From Flavobacteriales bacterium (GTDB lineage: Bacteria > Bacteroidota > Bacteroidia > Flavobacteriales_F > PHOS-HE28), in contig CP065018.1 in the NCBI GenBank assembly GCA_016700415.1, positions 3,726,001-3,790,000 of the forward strand: DNA of 64,000 nucleotides. Direction: 5' to 3'. The position numbers and the translations under genes are program-made. The number at the start of each line of letters is the position of its first letter. Within the stretch, counting starts at the first letter, position 1. The notes under the pieces were generated by a model that was given only the letters and a program-made list of their open reading frames with translations, was not told the DNA's origin and did not search any database. Below, in pieces: positions 15,901-23,749 of the stretch.

Positions 15901-17859
15901 GACCCTTGCACTGTCAATGATGTATTGGACGGCGATTGCAATTGCGTGGGAACTCCAGGCCCGGACAGTGACAATGACGGGATCTGCGATGCGTTGGACG
16001 ATTGCCCCGGGCAGGCGGGACAGACCGGTTCCACCTGCGATGATGCGGATCCCTGCACCGTGAACGACGTGCTGAATGCCAACTGCCAATGCACCGGTCT
16101 TTTTCAGGACAGCGACAATGATGGTAGCTGTGATGCGGAGGACGGCTGCCCGAACGACCCGGACAAAGTGGAACCGGGGAATTGCGGGTGCGGTGAACCG
16201 GAACCGGGTGCAACCTGTGACGACGGTCTTTCGACGACCGTTGGTGATATGGTGGACGCGAATTGCCAATGCGTGGGCCAGCCGGTGGATTGCGAGGGTG
16301 TCCCGGGCGGACCGGCGATGCCGGGGACTCCTTGTGATGATGGTGACCAAGCAACTACGGAGGACGCTTGGGGACCGGACTGCAACTGCGCGGGCCTGCT
16401 TACGGATTGCCTAGGGGAAGCAGGCGGTCCCGCGCTTCCGGGCGTGGCATGTGATGATAGCCTCGCCACCACGGGTAACGATACGTGGACCAGTGGATGC
16501 GAATGCGTCGGACAGTTCATTGACTGCCTTGGCGTACCGGGCGGACCCGCTTTGCCAGGCACCCTGTGCAATGACGGGAACAACACGACCATGGGTGATG
16601 CATGGACCATCGACTGCGAATGCATCGGACTTGTCGTGGATTGCGAAGGTGTTCCCGGAGGGGAGGTGCTACCGGGTACGCCCTGTGACGATGGGAACCC
16701 ATTGACCACAGCAGATACATGGTCGGCAGAATGCGACTGCTTGGGCGCACCGGCGGATTGCCTTGGGGAAGAGGGCGGACCGGCATTGCCAGGAACCTCA
16801 TGTGATGACGGGGACCCGGACACGGGCAATGATGTATGGTCGATGGATTGCGCCTGTGTTGGTGTGCCCTTGGACTGTGAAGATGTCCCAGGCGGAGATG
16901 CACTGCCCGGAACCGCCTGCGATGATGGCGACGGATCGACCGGTGACGACACTTGGACCATGGACTGCACGTGTGTTGGACTGCCTGTTGATTGTGCGGG
17001 AACACCTGGCGGGCCCATCTTGCCGGGTACGCCTTGTGATGATGGAGATCCCGAGACCGGCAATGACACGTGGTCGACCAGTTGCGAATGTGCGGGCCTG
17101 CCTTTCGATTGTCACCATGTGGCCGGGGGCACGGCCTTGCCGGGCACACCGTGTGATGACCTGAACATCAGCACCGGCAACGATAGATGGACGGATGCTT
17201 GCACATGCCAGGGCCAGGCCTATGATTGCCTGCAGCAGCCGGGTGGTCCTGCATTACCGGGAACACCCTGCAACGACGCAAACCCGGCGACCGGATCCGA
17301 TACATGGAGCGTGGCATGCATCTGCACGGGTGTCCCGATCGATTGTGCGGGACAGGTCGGCGGCAGTGCTTTCGTGGACGGTTGCGGCCAGTGCGCCGGC
17401 GGCACCACCGGTACCATACCGGACCTGGACAGTGATGCGGACGGCGTGTTGGATTGTCATGACAATTGCCCGACACTCCCGAACTCCTCTCAACCCGACC
17501 TTGATCAGGACGGTATTGGTGATGCCTGTGACAATTGCCCGTGGACGTACAATCCGGACCAGACGGACATTGATGGGGACGGGGTCGGTGATGCGTGCAC
17601 CTTAGCGTCCGTGAGCCAGGTCGGAACGCTGCCGGGGATCTTCCTCCATCCCAATCCCACAACCGGAATCCTCCACATCGGCGAAGTCGGCCCGAACGCG
17701 GCTGTCACATGTATTTATGACCTATCGGGTGCAGAAGTCCGTAAGTCCGGGTTCAAGGAACAGATCGATGTTTCCGACCTTGCCAACGGCACGTATTTCC
17801 TTGTGCTCCGGGATGCCCATGGCATCGCTTTGGCCCGTGCCCCGATCGTCCGGCAATAA
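12973..17859 (+). CDS. Giant T9SS-secreted protein: gingipain-like domain, calcium/Cys-rich repeat stalk, sorting domain
   Basis: About 1628 aa from the ATG at 12973 (in-frame TTG at 12967 is less likely). It has an N-terminal signal peptide ending near ICAQA, then a fibronectin-III-like segment (about 40-105). A region of about 105-475 resembles peptidase C25 (VFLVGHVPVPYSG, then ILFGSSFGDFDC and SCFWAGYPNW), followed by a second Fn3-like segment. From about residue 575 the protein alternates thrombospondin type 3-like calcium motifs (DSDGDGICDAQDNCP, ten copies in the stalk, three more near the end) with Cys-rich units of the kind CDDGDPCTxND..C.C.G. The last about 75 residues (HPNPTTG... 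IDVSDLANGTYFLVL) are a T9SS type A sorting domain. Likely exported through T9SS and anchored on the surface. The gingipain catalytic residues are not clearly conserved, so protease activity is doubtful. Confidence 0.85.
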   Translation: MQVRKLLILSLSLWSVARSTPICAQAYERSVEASAQVQASPPRITLNWEGLYNVTGYQIWRKIKGGTSWGDPVAVLGANTQTWADNNVTTGVSYEYKVVRHTTNVGDGYSYINSGILMPMVEARGKVIVLVDDYFSSALASQLEQMQKDLEGDGWTVVRHDVSRNASVPSIKNIVVNDYNTDPGNTKMVFLVGHVPVPYSGNMAADGHSQHLGAWSADVFYGDMNGTWTDSQVTSTGAVDPRNHNVPGDGKYDQGNIPSAVELAVGRVDFHDLPVFPQSETTLMGNYLTKLHNWKARNYTAVPRALVDDNFVGYNDAFASNGYSGFGPLVGPANVVDLDYFSTMQNQSYLWSYGCGGGYWDSANGVGHSSDFATSDLKSVFTILFGSSFGDFDCQNDFMRSSLATGKTLSCFWAGYPNWFFHHMGMGETIGFATRLTQNNGNGHYSPANSSAGMVHIALMGDPTLRMSMVGPPSNVVGTVNGNTVNITWSGSLDNVLGYHVYRFISATGSWQRVTDNPVTGSSFSESISGAGGTLRYMVRAVKLEQTPSGSYYNLSLGAFGEAVAGSQSPDCLGVIGGPALAGTPCDDGSPCTLNDLWDASCQCQGTYHDSDGDGICDAQDNCPGVPGQIGSTCNDGNTCTINDVLNANCQCTGTFQDSDGDGICNAQDNCPFVPGQIGSSCNDGDPCTTGDVINGSCQCTGTFQDADADGVCNALDNCPNVPGVQGSSCDDGNACTVNDMLNANCQCVGTPLPDGDGDGLCDAIDGCPGVTGETGWQCDDGDPCTFNDVLDANCICVGIPSPDSDGDGICDFWDDCPGQPGQVGSTCDDGDACTVNDMLDESCQCVGTFVDSDGDGLCDAEDGCPGVTGETGWQCDDGDPCTINDVLDGDCNCVGTPGPDSDGDGICDALDDCPGQPGQSGSACDDGDACTINDILDESCQCVGTFVDSDGDGLCDAVDGCPGVTGETGWQCDDGDPCTVNDVLDGDCNCVGTPGPDSDNDGICDALDDCPGQAGQTGSTCDDADPCTVNDVLNANCQCTGLFQDSDNDGSCDAEDGCPNDPDKVEPGNCGCGEPEPGATCDDGLSTTVGDMVDANCQCVGQPVDCEGVPGGPAMPGTPCDDGDQATTEDAWGPDCNCAGLLTDCLGEAGGPALPGVACDDSLATTGNDTWTSGCECVGQFIDCLGVPGGPALPGTLCNDGNNTTMGDAWTIDCECIGLVVDCEGVPGGEVLPGTPCDDGNPLTTADTWSAECDCLGAPADCLGEEGGPALPGTSCDDGDPDTGNDVWSMDCACVGVPLDCEDVPGGDALPGTACDDGDGSTGDDTWTMDCTCVGLPVDCAGTPGGPILPGTPCDDGDPETGNDTWSTSCECAGLPFDCHHVAGGTALPGTPCDDLNISTGNDRWTDACTCQGQAYDCLQQPGGPALPGTPCNDANPATGSDTWSVACICTGVPIDCAGQVGGSAFVDGCGQCAGGTTGTIPDLDSDADGVLDCHDNCPTLPNSSQPDLDQDGIGDACDNCPWTYNPDQTDIDGDGVGDACTLASVSQVGTLPGIFLHPNPTTGILHIGEVGPNAAVTCIYDLSGAEVRKSGFKEQIDVSDLANGTYFLVLRDAHGIALARAPIVRQ

Positions 17860-18036
17860 TGGAGTCCGTGGGGCCAAGTACGGGATCGGTACCGCCTTAT
17901 TTGCTATTCGTCTGATCGCTGAACCATGTGTGTAACCCGCACGTTACGGGTTACGCTATAAGGTCTCCTGTCCCATGTCCCATCGAAGGGTCAAGCTCCA
18001 TTTCCGGGACCGGGATAACAGGCCCAGCCCTATAGC

Positions 18037-21000
18037 ATGATGGTGAAACAGCTCCTTCTCACAATTTCCGGTACCGTCATAGCCTTTGGGCTTTTTGCGC
18101 AGTCCTATTCCCAGGCCGATGCGGTCCAAATGGCGGCAACAGTGCAAAACGCACCGCCACGGATCACCTTGTCTTGGGAACCATATGGTACGGCCACGGG
18201 TTACACGGTATACCGTAAACTGAAGGATGGTCAAAGTTGGGGTAGCAGCATCGCCAGCCTTGGCGGCTCCACCAACCAGCTCGTTGACAATAACGTGTCC
18301 GTCGGCATCTACTATGAGTACAAGGTGGTCCGGTCGGCCGGTGTGACAGGTACGGGATACATCGCCTCCGGTATCGATGTCGCCGCTGTGGATAACAGGG
18401 GCGTCATGGTGCTGTTGGTGGACAATGACATAGCCGGCGGATTGACGGCGGAATTGGACCAATTGGCTACTGACCTTCAGGATGATGGTTGGGGTGTGAT
18501 CAGGCATAATGTGTCCCGCTCCACTTCAGTCCCCAACGTCCGTGCACTTGTGCAGGGCGACTATAATGCGGACCCGGAGAATGTCAAGGCAGTCTATATC
18601 ATTGGTCATGTGCCGGTGCCCTACTCCGGGCGGTTGAACCCGGACGGGCATTCGGACCACTTGGGTGCATGGCCCTGCGACGGCTATTACGGCGAGATGG
18701 ACGGAACGTGGACGGACAACTCCGTGAACATCACAAGCTCCCAGTTGGATCGCAATTACAATGTTCCAGGTGATGGCAAGTTCGATCAAAGTGACTACCC
18801 CAGTGCCATTGAGCTCGAAGTGGGGCGCATCGATTTCTCCAACATGGGCCTGCCATGGTACTCGTTCCCCTACAGTGAGACCGAATTGACACGCAGGTAT
18901 TTGAACAAGGCCCATGCCTACAAGACCCGGCAATTCGTGCCACAACGTCGCGGGATCATATTCGACAACTTCCAGGATCCTGGAATGCCCCATCCCGCGG
19001 CCGGATCGGCCTATCGGTTCATCCCTGCTTTGGTAGGGGCATCCAACACCACGAACCTGGATCCGACAGGCACTCCCTTCTACAACGTGATCAATGGACA
19101 GAGCTATCTCTGGACATACGCCAGCGGGGGAGGAACGTGGGTGAGCGCCTACAACGTCGGAAACTCGGACAACTATGCGAACATCGATTTCGGTGGGATC
19201 TTCAATATGGCGTTCGGAAGCTATTTCGGGGACTGGGATGTCACGAACAATTTCCTTCGTGCCACCATCGCCAGCGGTAATGCGCTGACCAATGTGTTTT
19301 CCGGAATACCCAATTGGTGGTTCCAGCACATGGGAATGGGCGATAATATCGGTCTGAGCGCCAAGATCACCATGAACAACACCTCGCTGTACACCCCGCA
19401 GAACGGGGGATGGCAAGGCCAGCCGTATAACAGGGTGCATCTTGGGCTGCTAGGGGACCCCTCCTTGCGGATGACCGTAGTGGCCCGTCCTTCCAATTTG
19501 CAAGTGGGCAACAATGGTGGTCTCGCGGCATTCACATGGACTGCTTCCCTGGGCGCAGTGGACGGATACCATGTCTATGAGGTCAATACCAACAATGGCC
19601 AGCTCGTCAGGCTAACGCCCAACCCGGTCGTACAGGCAAATTTCAGTAGCGCTGCAGTCCCGTTCGTCAGCGGGAAGCGATATATGGTCAGGGCCGTGAA
19701 GCTGCAGATCTCGAACACCGGAAAGTATTACGACCTCTCACTTGGTGTGCAAGCGACGGCCTCGGGTACGGCCACACCGGACTGTAATGGAGTGGTCGGA
19801 GGCCCGGCGGTGGCAGGTTCATCCTGCAATGATGGCAGCGCCTGTACGGTGAACGATGTTCTGGACGCCAATTGCCAGTGCGTTGGCACGACCAGCCCGG
19901 ACACTGACGGCGATGGTATCTGCAATGCCCAGGACAATTGCCCCAATGTGCCCGGGCAGATCGGTTCTTCCTGTGACGATGGCAACCCGGCGACGATCAA
20001 CGATGTATTGAATTCCAATTGCCAGTGCGTGGGCACGCCAGCGACGCTGGACTGCAACAATGTTCCGAACGGTCCGGCGATGCCCGGTACCGCTTGCGAT
20101 GATGGGAACGCGAACACGGGCAATGACACGTGGAGCTCGAACTGCCAGTGCGCCGGGCAAGCGCTGGACTGCAACGGCACGCCCGGCGGCAGCGCCCTTC
20201 CCGGCACCTCGTGCAACGACGGGAACGCGAACACGGGCAATGACACATGGACCTCGAACTGCGAATGCGAGGGCCAAGCGCTGGACTGCAATGGCACTCC
20301 CGGCGGGAGCGTCTTGCCTGGCACTTCGTGCGACGATGGCAACGCGGCGACGATCAACGACGTGTTGAACGCGAACTGCCATTGCGCAGGCACTCCTGTG
20401 ACGCTCGATTGCAACAGCGTTCCGAACGGCCCCGCGATGCCCGGCACGGCCTGCGATGACGGGAATGCTTCAACGATCAACGACGTGCTGCAGGCGAACT
20501 GCGAATGCGCAGGCACCCCTGCCACCCTCGATTGCAACAACGTTCCGAACGGCCCCGCAGTCCCCGGCACCGCTTGCGACGACGGGAACGCGAACACGGG
20601 GAATGACACGTGGACCTCGAACTGCAACTGCGTCGGGCAAGCGCTGGACTGCAATGGTACCCCCGGCGGCAGCGTCTTGCCGGGCACTTCCTGTGACGAC
20701 GGAAATGCGGCTACGATCAACGACGTGCTGAACGCGAACTGCCAATGCGCAGGCACCCCGGCGACACTGGACTGCAACAATGTTCCGAACGGCCCCGCAC
20801 TCCCCGGCACCGCTTGTGACGACGGGAACGCGAACACGGGCAATGACACGTGGACCGCGAACTGCAACTGCGTCGGGCAAGCGCTGGACTGCAATGGCAC
20901 CCCTGGTGGCAACGTTCTTCCCGGCACTTCGTGCGACGATGGGAATGCGGCAACGATCAACGATGTGCTGAACGCGAACTGCCAATGCGCAGGCACCCCG

Positions 21001-23700
21001 GCGACACTGGACTGCAATAATGTTCCGAACGGCCCCGCACTCCCCGGCACCGCTTGTGACGACGGGAACGCGAACACGGGCAATGACACGTGGACCTCGA
21101 ACTGCAACTGCGTCGGGCAAGCGCTGGACTGCAATGGCACCCCTGGTGGCAACGTTCTTCCCGGCACTTCGTGCGACGATGGGAATGCGGCAACGATCAA
21201 CGATGTGCTGAACGCGAACTGCCAATGCGCAGGCACCCCGGCGACACTGGACTGCAACAATGTTCCGAACGGCCCCGCACTCCCCGGCACCGCTTGTGAC
21301 GACGGGAACGCGAACACGGGCAATGACACATGGACCTCGAACTGCAACTGTGTCGGCCAAGCGCTGGACTGCAATGGTACCCCCGGCGGCAGCGTCTTGC
21401 CGGGCACTTCCTGTGACGACGGAAATGCGGCTACGATCAACGACGTGCTGAACGCGAACTGCCAATGCGCAGGCACCCCGGCGACACTGGACTGCAACAA
21501 TGTTCCGAACGGCCCCGCACTCCCCGGCACCGCTTGTGACGACGGGAACGCGAACACGGGCAATGACACGTGGACCGCGAACTGCAACTGCGTCGGGCAA
21601 GCGCTGGACTGCAATGGCACCCCTGGTGGCAACGTTCTTCCCGGCACTTCGTGCGACGATGGGAATGCGGCAACGATCAACGACGTGCTGAACGCGAACT
21701 GCCAATGCGCAGGCACCCCGGCGACACTGGACTGCAACAATGTTCCGAACGGCCCCGCACTCCCCGGTACCGCTTGCGATGACGGGAACGCGAACACGGG
21801 CAATGACACGTGGACCTCGAACTGCAACTGTGTCGGGCAAACGCTGGACTGCAATGGTACCCCCGGCGGCAGTGTCTTGCCGGGTACTTCCTGCGACGAT
21901 GGCAACGCGGCGACGATCAATGATGTGCTGAACGCGAACTGCGAATGCGCAGGTACTCCTGTGATGCTCGATTGCAACAGCGTTCCGAACGGTCCGGCGA
22001 TGCCGGGCACGGCCTGCGATGACGGGAATGCTTCAACGATCAATGATGTGCTGAACGCGAACTGCGAATGCGCAGGGACGCCAGCGACGCTGGACTGCAA
22101 CAACGTTCCAAACGGTCCGGCGATGCCGGGTACCGCTTGCGATGACGGGAACGCGAACACGGGCAATGACACATGGACCTCGAACTGCGAGTGCGAAGGC
22201 CAAGCACTGGACTGCAATGGCACCCCTGGTGGCAACGTTCTTCCCGGCACTTCGTGCGACGATGGCAACGCGGCGACGATCAACGACGTGCTGAACGCGA
22301 ACTGCGAATGCGCAGGCACCCCGGCGACACTGGACTGCAACAACGTTCCGAACGGTCCGGCGTTGCCCGGAACACCTTGCGATGACGGGAACGCGAACAC
22401 GGGCAATGACACATGGACCTCGAACTGCGAGTGCGAGGGCCAAGCACTGGACTGCAATGGCACCCCTGGTGGCAACGTTCTTCCCGGCACTTCGTGCGAC
22501 GATGGCAACGCGGCGACGATCAACGACGTGCTGAACCCGAACTGCGAATGCGCAGGGACGCCAGCGACGCTGGACTGTAACAACGTTCCGAACGGTCCGG
22601 CGATGCCGGGTACCGCTTGCGATGACGGGAACGCGAACACGGGCAATGACACGTGGACCTCGAACTGCAACTGTGTCGGGCAAACGCTGGACTGCAATGG
22701 TACCCCCGGCGGCAGTGTCTTGCCGGGCACTTCCTGCGACGATGGCAACGCGGCGACGATCAACGACGTGCTGAACGCGAACTGCGAATGCGCAGGGACG
22801 CCAGCGACGCTGGACTGCAACAACGTTCCGAACGGTCCGGCCTTGCCGGGTACCGCTTGCGATGACGGGAACGCGAACACGGGCAATGACACATGGACCT
22901 CGAACTGCGAGTGCGAGGGCCAAACGCTGGACTGCAATGGCACCCCCGGTGGCAGCGTCTTGCCGGGCACTTCCTGTGACGACGGAAATGCGGCAACGAT
23001 CAACGACGTGCTGAACGCGAACTGCGAATGTGCGGGCACACCCGCAATACTGGACTGCAACAATGTTCCGAACGGCCCCGCACTTCCTGGAACACCTTGT
23101 GATGACGGAAACGCGAACACGGGCAATGACACGTGGACATCGAATTGCAACTGTGCCGGACAAGCGATGGACTGTGACGGCATCCTCGGCGGAAATGCTG
23201 CTCTGGATGATTGTGGTGTATGTGCTGGAGGCTTTACGGGGGTCATCCCGAATGAGGACCTGGATACGGACGGTCTGTTGGCCTGTGAGGACAATTGCCT
23301 CACGGAATACAATCCGGACCAGGCTGATTTCGATGGTGATGGTATCGGGGATGCCTGCGACAATTGCATCTGGGTCGCCAACGAGGATCAGTCGGACTCC
23401 GATAATGATGGTATCGGGGACGCATGCCAGGCCGGGTTCAACACCGGGATCGATGAACTCAGCGGTGAAGGGCAGGGCATGAGCATTTGGCCGAATCCAG
23501 CACGTGAGCACATCATCGTGCGCTGTGATGCAGGCGTTGCACACATGCTTCGGATCTATGAGCCGTCCGGACGGTTGATCGAGGAGTTGCCCTTCAACCA
23601 ACAAGTGGATATTTCCAGGCTGGCTACGGGAACCTATGTGGTTTTTGCCTTCGATGCGAAGGGCAAGCCATTGTCACGGGTCCGTTTGGTCAAGCTTTGA
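18037..23700 (+). CDS. Giant T9SS-secreted protein, paralog of the upstream gene, with long near-identical Cys-rich repeats
   Basis: 1887 aa. Same plan as its upstream neighbour, 177 bp away: signal peptide (cleavage after SYSQA or nearby), Fn3-like, gingipain-like region, Fn3-like, one DTDGDGICNAQDNCP calcium motif, then about 26 half-units of some 40 residues (consensus LDCN..P.GP..PGT.CDDGNA.TGNDTW.SNC.C.GQA) from 20041 to 23170. The protein ends with two TSP3 motifs and a T9SS type A sorting domain (WPNPAREHI... VDISRLATGTYVVF). At the sites where the first paralog has Cys and His (GCGGGYW, GVGHSSD, DFDCQND) this one has ASGGGTW, NVGNSDN and DWDVTNN. It therefore looks like a non-catalytic adhesin or structural stalk. 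It may be co-transcribed with the upstream gene. Confidence 0.85.
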   Translation: MMVKQLLLTISGTVIAFGLFAQSYSQADAVQMAATVQNAPPRITLSWEPYGTATGYTVYRKLKDGQSWGSSIASLGGSTNQLVDNNVSVGIYYEYKVVRSAGVTGTGYIASGIDVAAVDNRGVMVLLVDNDIAGGLTAELDQLATDLQDDGWGVIRHNVSRSTSVPNVRALVQGDYNADPENVKAVYIIGHVPVPYSGRLNPDGHSDHLGAWPCDGYYGEMDGTWTDNSVNITSSQLDRNYNVPGDGKFDQSDYPSAIELEVGRIDFSNMGLPWYSFPYSETELTRRYLNKAHAYKTRQFVPQRRGIIFDNFQDPGMPHPAAGSAYRFIPALVGASNTTNLDPTGTPFYNVINGQSYLWTYASGGGTWVSAYNVGNSDNYANIDFGGIFNMAFGSYFGDWDVTNNFLRATIASGNALTNVFSGIPNWWFQHMGMGDNIGLSAKITMNNTSLYTPQNGGWQGQPYNRVHLGLLGDPSLRMTVVARPSNLQVGNNGGLAAFTWTASLGAVDGYHVYEVNTNNGQLVRLTPNPVVQANFSSAAVPFVSGKRYMVRAVKLQISNTGKYYDLSLGVQATASGTATPDCNGVVGGPAVAGSSCNDGSACTVNDVLDANCQCVGTTSPDTDGDGICNAQDNCPNVPGQIGSSCDDGNPATINDVLNSNCQCVGTPATLDCNNVPNGPAMPGTACDDGNANTGNDTWSSNCQCAGQALDCNGTPGGSALPGTSCNDGNANTGNDTWTSNCECEGQALDCNGTPGGSVLPGTSCDDGNAATINDVLNANCHCAGTPVTLDCNSVPNGPAMPGTACDDGNASTINDVLQANCECAGTPATLDCNNVPNGPAVPGTACDDGNANTGNDTWTSNCNCVGQALDCNGTPGGSVLPGTSCDDGNAATINDVLNANCQCAGTPATLDCNNVPNGPALPGTACDDGNANTGNDTWTANCNCVGQALDCNGTPGGNVLPGTSCDDGNAATINDVLNANCQCAGTPATLDCNNVPNGPALPGTACDDGNANTGNDTWTSNCNCVGQALDCNGTPGGNVLPGTSCDDGNAATINDVLNANCQCAGTPATLDCNNVPNGPALPGTACDDGNANTGNDTWTSNCNCVGQALDCNGTPGGSVLPGTSCDDGNAATINDVLNANCQCAGTPATLDCNNVPNGPALPGTACDDGNANTGNDTWTANCNCVGQALDCNGTPGGNVLPGTSCDDGNAATINDVLNANCQCAGTPATLDCNNVPNGPALPGTACDDGNANTGNDTWTSNCNCVGQTLDCNGTPGGSVLPGTSCDDGNAATINDVLNANCECAGTPVMLDCNSVPNGPAMPGTACDDGNASTINDVLNANCECAGTPATLDCNNVPNGPAMPGTACDDGNANTGNDTWTSNCECEGQALDCNGTPGGNVLPGTSCDDGNAATINDVLNANCECAGTPATLDCNNVPNGPALPGTPCDDGNANTGNDTWTSNCECEGQALDCNGTPGGNVLPGTSCDDGNAATINDVLNPNCECAGTPATLDCNNVPNGPAMPGTACDDGNANTGNDTWTSNCNCVGQTLDCNGTPGGSVLPGTSCDDGNAATINDVLNANCECAGTPATLDCNNVPNGPALPGTACDDGNANTGNDTWTSNCECEGQTLDCNGTPGGSVLPGTSCDDGNAATINDVLNANCECAGTPAILDCNNVPNGPALPGTPCDDGNANTGNDTWTSNCNCAGQAMDCDGILGGNAALDDCGVCAGGFTGVIPNEDLDTDGLLACEDNCLTEYNPDQADFDGDGIGDACDNCIWVANEDQSDSDNDGIGDACQAGFNTGIDELSGEGQGMSIWPNPAREHIIVRCDAGVAHMLRIYEPSGRLIEELPFNQQVDISRLATGTYVVFAFDAKGKPLSRVRLVKL
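20041..23170 (+). repeat. Tandem coding repeat, 240-bp unit (two 120-bp half units)
   Basis: The period is exactly 240 bp over long stretches: GCGACACTGGACTGCAA recurs at 20761, 21001, 21241, 21481 and 21721. Units 20761-21000 and 21001-21240 differ at only a few bases. Positions 20641-20963 and 21361-21683 are identical over 323 bp, three units apart, pointing to duplication of a 720-bp block. After about 21900 the units diverge more. Cys codons and the CDDGN motif are kept throughout. Confidence 0.92.
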
Positions 23701-23749
23701 TCGGTCGCGGCCAATGCGGGAAGCCTTGCCATGGGCTTCCCGCACTTGG

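Noticed and set aside
14940..16094. Antisense Ser/Pro/Gln-rich frame of 384 codons opposite the first giant protein
   Set aside because: Shadow of the Cys-rich repeat; composition is that expected from the complement of GAC/GGT/TGC-rich codons.
20041..23170. CRISPR or non-coding satellite
   Set aside because: The repeat is in a single continuous reading frame with conserved cysteines and lies within a secreted protein.
19728..23381. Very long antisense frame (1217 codons) opposite the repeat stalk
   Set aside because: It mirrors the 240-bp repeats and has no start, signal or domain; the absence of stops follows from the repeated codon pattern. The plus-strand protein has signal peptide, domains and sorting signal.
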